The notes below the pieces were generated by a model. The model was not told the origin of the DNA. It saw only the letters and a list, made by a program, of their open reading frames with translations, and searched no databases. A stretch of 64,000 bases of DNA, taken from assembly GCA_943735955.1 (NCBI GenBank), contig OX030965.1:7327306-7391305 (forward strand). The letters are read 5' to 3'. This document shows positions 62,815 through 64,000 of this stretch, in pieces (the stretch's first letter is position 1; each line of letters starts with the position of its first letter). The stretch comes from Piscicola geometra. Lineage: Eukaryota > Annelida > Clitellata > Hirudinida > Piscicolidae. The position numbers and the translations under genes were made by a program.

Positions 62815-62990
62815 GTTGATGTGGTTGTTGTGGTTGTTGTGGTTGTTGATTTGGTTGTTGTGGTTGTTGATGTGGTTGTTGTGGTTGTTGTTGTTGTTGT
62901 GGTTGTTGTGGTTGTTGTGGTTGTTGATGTGGTTGTTGTTGTGGTTGTTGTGGTTGATGTGGTTGTTGTGGTTGATGTGGTTGTTAGGGT
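62815..62990. repeat. GTTGTGGTTGTTGTGG repeat
   Basis: G/T-only repeat with GTTGATGTGG variants. On the minus strand it reads Asn/His. No gene assigned. Confidence 0.85.
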
Positions 62991-62994
62991 TGTT

Positions 62995-64000
62995 AAAGAC
63001 GTTAAAGAGAGAGGGCGATGATAGTAGTAGTAGTATAAAATAAATAGTAATGGCTGGATTAGTCCTAGGTAATGACAACCATAATAATAGAAACATCAAT
63101 TTAAATAATTCAAGTAATAAAAAAAAATAATTAATAAATAGGATTAATAAAAAAGTTATAAAAAAAAATTAAAGTATTTGAGGGTGTTTTTATTATTGGC
63201 AATATTCAAATTAATAAATAGTTTAAAATATTAAATAAAACAATAAGAAAAAAATTTTCTCGATAATTTTCTTTTTTTTTGTTTTTTAATAAATAAATAA
63301 ACCAATACTAACAATAATTTTAATGAATAAACAGTAATAATAAAAATACAAATAATAAGAATGAAAATAAAATAAAAATAAAAGACACTAAAGCATTTTA
63401 TGTTTATTTTGATGACCTGCTTTGATGAGGGAGGAGGATGAAGGACCCGATGCCTCAGAGACCCCTGCTTCTGCTCCTGATGATGATGATGGTGATGATG
63501 ATGATGGTGATGATGATGATGATGATGCTGATGATGATGATGATGGTGATTGTGAGGATGAGTAACAAACAAATACTTTAATTTTTAAAGAGTTTTTTAG
63601 CGGCATTGTAGACAAAAACTAGTTTTAATTAAAATGACTTCAAGAAGGTTATCTCGCAGCATGAAATATTACAAGGAAATGTACTGAAGCTAATCAGGGT
63701 TTTCTGCATTTTAGTTTTGCACTTAATAATTAGAATTTGCATGAAAAGACTTCAAATTAGTTCTTTAGAAAATAACTAAATCATCTCTTTAGAAAATAAA
63801 TTTCAACAATAAATTTTTTAATGACATTTTTATTCCTTTCTTAAATAAAATATGGGCTAATAATTTTTTAATGTACATAAAAATCTATTTCAGATTGAGA
63901 CTGCAAATGAACCAAACCAGCGTAAACATCCTAATACTGCTTCAACTTCCCGATCGTAAAGAATCCCTCCCCAATGTGACCTAATTACGTCGTATCACGT
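62995..64000. other. Right end without recognised gene
   Basis: AT-rich with a GAT/GGT repeat at 63475-63555. A 47-codon acidic plus-strand frame (63425-63565, MREEDEGPDASETPASAP then Asp runs) overlaps that repeat, and a Ser-rich minus-strand frame covers the same bases. I cannot tell which, if either, is used. Confidence 0.5.

Noticed and set aside
60715..63099. 794- and 669-codon Pro/Ser/Phe/Leu minus-strand frames
   Set aside because: They arise from the purine repeat. Overlapping frames on both strands are open at once and the content is only the repeat.
63425..63565. 47-codon acidic plus-strand gene
   Set aside because: Mostly GAT repeat, with an overlapping Ser-rich frame on the other strand and no splice or promoter support.

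Overview
This is eukaryotic nuclear DNA. It is AT-rich, and its genes have many small exons with GT...AG introns. Most introns are packed with micro- and minisatellites. Ribonucleotide reductase R2, SF3A1, beta-catenin, an otopetrin, an anoctamin-like protein and a GalNAc-transferase point to a metazoan. The intron texture and protein sequences fit a spiralian best, and a leech such as Helobdella is my guess; that naming is inference, not shown by the sequence.

Layout. 1-11839 (+): probable 3' part of a cadherin/protocadherin-like receptor, in three phase-compatible exons, with a disordered Thr/Asn/Gln-rich tail. 15014-18612 (+): ribonucleotide reductase small subunit, 11 exons, with an E2F-type site and a CCAAT box upstream. 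19027-20514 (+): unrecognised Ser/Pro-rich protein, 6 exons. 21296-26505 (-): polypeptide GalNAc-transferase, 14 exons, acidic C-terminal tail. 27783-34505 (+): beta-catenin, 13 exons, with an intact degron but an Arm array that stops early in a Gln-rich tail. 35372-40831 (-): an intronless 1819-codon anoctamin-like protein, head-to-head with SF3A1 (41077-46481, +, 16 exons). 47465-53318 (-): otopetrin proton channel, 5' exon not found. 56298-58361 (-): long Asp/Asn-rich open frame of unknown reality. 58.4-64 kb: mostly simple repeats, including about 1.85 kb of nearly pure purine strand.

Mobile DNA is modest: a decayed hAT element in beta-catenin intron 2 and several tRNA-derived SINE-like copies.

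The most unusual signals are these. (1) Several introns in three genes carry G/T-rich sequence just after the donor and complementary C/A-rich sequence just before the acceptor, sometimes with perfect 9-10 bp matches within a few bases of both splice sites, so the pre-mRNA could fold the two sites together. (2) Beta-catenin lacks Arm 11-12, helix C and the usual C-terminal transactivation region. (3) The anoctamin-like gene is intronless, carries large Ala/Pro/Lys/Ser repeat inserts and seems to lack the usual calcium-binding acidic residues. The genes are otherwise unrelated housekeeping and membrane genes with no shared pathway.
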